64,000 nucleotides of DNA from Climacteris rufus (taxonomy: Eukaryota > Chordata > Aves > Passeriformes > Climacteridae). A program made the position numbers and the translations under genes. The notes below the pieces were generated by a model. The model made no database searches, was not told where the DNA came from, and saw only the letters and a list, made by a program, of their open reading frames with translations. The DNA lies in contig VZRZ01007867.1 of assembly GCA_013398175.1 (NCBI GenBank), forward strand, positions 482,344 through 546,343, written 5' to 3'. Shown here piece by piece: positions 62,431 to 64,000 of the stretch (the first letter of the stretch is position 1; each line of letters begins with the position of its first letter).

Positions 62431-63945
62431 CTGGGGAAGAAAATGTTTACAAGGTTTAAAATACGCATATATTAATATAAATAAATATATAATATGCATG
62501 TACATTATACATCTATATAGTTATACAAACACACACACACATACAAAGTTTAACACTGTAATTATAATGTGGGATTATTCAAAGCCCTTATTGTAAAACT
62601 TCCATGACCTTCTACCTGGATAATATCTTTTTACATTTTCTATTTACAAGTGTGCATAATACAAACTGACAAGTGCTGGAGCTGCAGAAAAGAGGCAAGA
62701 AACAAGGACCAAAGGTCCTTGCTAAGTAGCAGGATGAAAGATGGCTCAGTGTAATTTTGCAGAAGGATTCAGTTTTACAGATTTCCAAACAAGAAATGTG
62801 GATATTAATGGGGGTTTGCAAACAGCAAACTCAGTAACAGTTCTAGTCTATTAAAAGTACATGAAGTATTAATGTTTTGTACCCTGGTTTGTATTTAAGG
62901 GGCTGTAGAGACTGATGTTTAAATCACAGGAGAAAAAAACCCACTCCTGTGCTCCAAACCCATATTTGGAGCTGCCATCCATTACCAACCAGCACTTCAT
63001 TAACATGCAAAAGGTTTCTACGGATTTCCCCAAACGCTGATTAGGTTCAAGCAAGAGATTTAGGAGAGCTGAGTTTCACCAGCCCCTGTCTCCCAGAAGC
63101 TCAGAGAAATCTCAGCTCTGTCCCCTCAGCTCAGCGTCTCCTTCTCCCTGGGCAAACCGGGGCTGCGGGGCTCCGAGGGGGCGTCAGGATAAATCCATCA
63201 CATCCTGAAGGACTGGATGCTGCCATAGCCAGGATCCCTGAGGACTGGAGGGATGTGCTCCAGGTACACAGCTCTGCACCCTGAGAGCTTGGGAAAATGG
63301 AAGAATAATTGGAAGTATAACAGAAGAATGGTTGATCAAAAGCTGCATACACCTGGTTGAAGTATAAGCCATGAGCTTTCCCAATGTGAAGGCCCAAGCA
63401 TGGGAAAGACCTGGCCACAACAATATCTAATTTCCAAATTTGAAGGAAAAGCAGAAAAACAACCACTTGTGAAAACTTTATAACCCCTCAGCATCTTGTT
63501 TAACCTGATCACTGCATGTCTAAATAGGTGATGGAATGAACACGACCCAACAAAACCCCCGTGGGTTTGATTAATGGAGTGCCCCAAAGTAAAATAGTCA
63601 TTCTGAAAAGCTGAACAGAAATGCAAACTTTTAATAACATTTTCAAATTATTTAATCATACAATCAGGCCTGACCTTGTTCAATATGAAACTTCATTACA
63701 GCCTGGAATGTTAATATGGAGTTCCAAAAGCATCATAAATTACTGGTTTCTTCAATGATGCATGGGCCTGTCCTGCTGTGGCCAACTGCAATTTTAATAT
63801 TTTCTTAAGAAATGAAGAAAATGAAGAATTAGCAAATACTGGCATGATCCTGAAATTACTGTTTTAGGGATCACAGTTTATTAATTGGCTAAAAAGGATA
63901 AAGACATTTCTCACTTCCATAGATAAATGATGTAGCCTGTTCTTC
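62431..63945. other. Upstream flank, unique sequence
   Basis: Contains a short (AC)n tract at about 62528-62542 and an AT-rich stretch at 62466-62500. A small locally GC-rich patch with several CpGs lies at about 63130-63200. No recognised gene. A minus-strand acceptor-like sequence lies near 62690 (ends CTGCAG) but is followed by a short frame of AT-rich text. Confidence 0.45.
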
Positions 63946-64000
63946 TTTTTTTTTTTTTTTTTTTTTTAAAAAAACCCAAAAATTTTTTTTTTTAAAAAAT
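63946..64000. repeat. Homopolymer cluster at the window end
   Basis: T22, then A7, C3, A5, T11, A6 and T. Such alternating homopolymers are typical of a contig end or of low-quality sequence and may not reflect the genome. Confidence 0.8.

Noticed and set aside
63131..63263. Plus-strand exon-like segment between a CCCCTCAG acceptor and a CTCCAG/GTACAC donor
   Set aside because: A frame is open but the donor is weak (GTACAC), the peptide has no resemblance to a known family and the patch is just locally GC-rich.

Overview
This window looks like songbird nuclear DNA, and it holds the 5' end of one recognisable gene, R-cadherin (CDH4), on the minus strand. The vertebrate and avian assignment rests on large non-coding stretches, several CR1 LINE remnants and a CpG-island promoter. 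The passerine assignment rests on a tRNA-Ile/CR1 fusion SINE of the TguSINE1 type at about 49118-49238. There is no operon, CRISPR array, rRNA, tRNA gene or microbial system.

The layout runs right to left, in the direction of CDH4 transcription. Positions 49000-64000 are upstream flank. They hold the CR1 with the nested SINE, a few motif clusters, a 17-bp tandem repeat and one well-formed but unidentified exon-like segment at 62328-62430 (minus). Positions about 47320-48980 are a CpG island interrupted by a 470-base assembly gap (48255-48724). The promoter and signal-peptide exon 1 of CDH4 most likely lie there, and exon 1 is not readable. Positions 46565 to about 48254 are intron 1. Exon 2 (46453-46564) is complete, has near-consensus splice sites and encodes the start of the cadherin prodomain. 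Positions 1-46452 are part of the very long intron 2. I found no exon 3, and classical cadherins typically have a very long second intron.

The intron 2 portion holds four CR1 fragments antisense to the + strand (4316, 23441, 35188 and 39536), one on the + strand (37395), microsatellites, homopolymers, an 88-base gap (11948-12035) and several unique AT-rich blocks that read like conserved non-coding elements. A-runs greatly outnumber T-runs on the + strand of this intron but not in the upstream flank. This fits long-term germline transcription on the minus strand.

Most long open frames here are not genes: they run through N gaps, lie in CR1 DNA, or come from GC-rich or T-rich composition. The identity of CDH4 rests on exon 2 compared from memory with chicken and human R-cadherin; no database search was run. 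The least explained items are the 62.3-kb exon-like segment, a strong acceptor/donor pair antisense to CDH4 at 44311-44393, and the missing exon 1.
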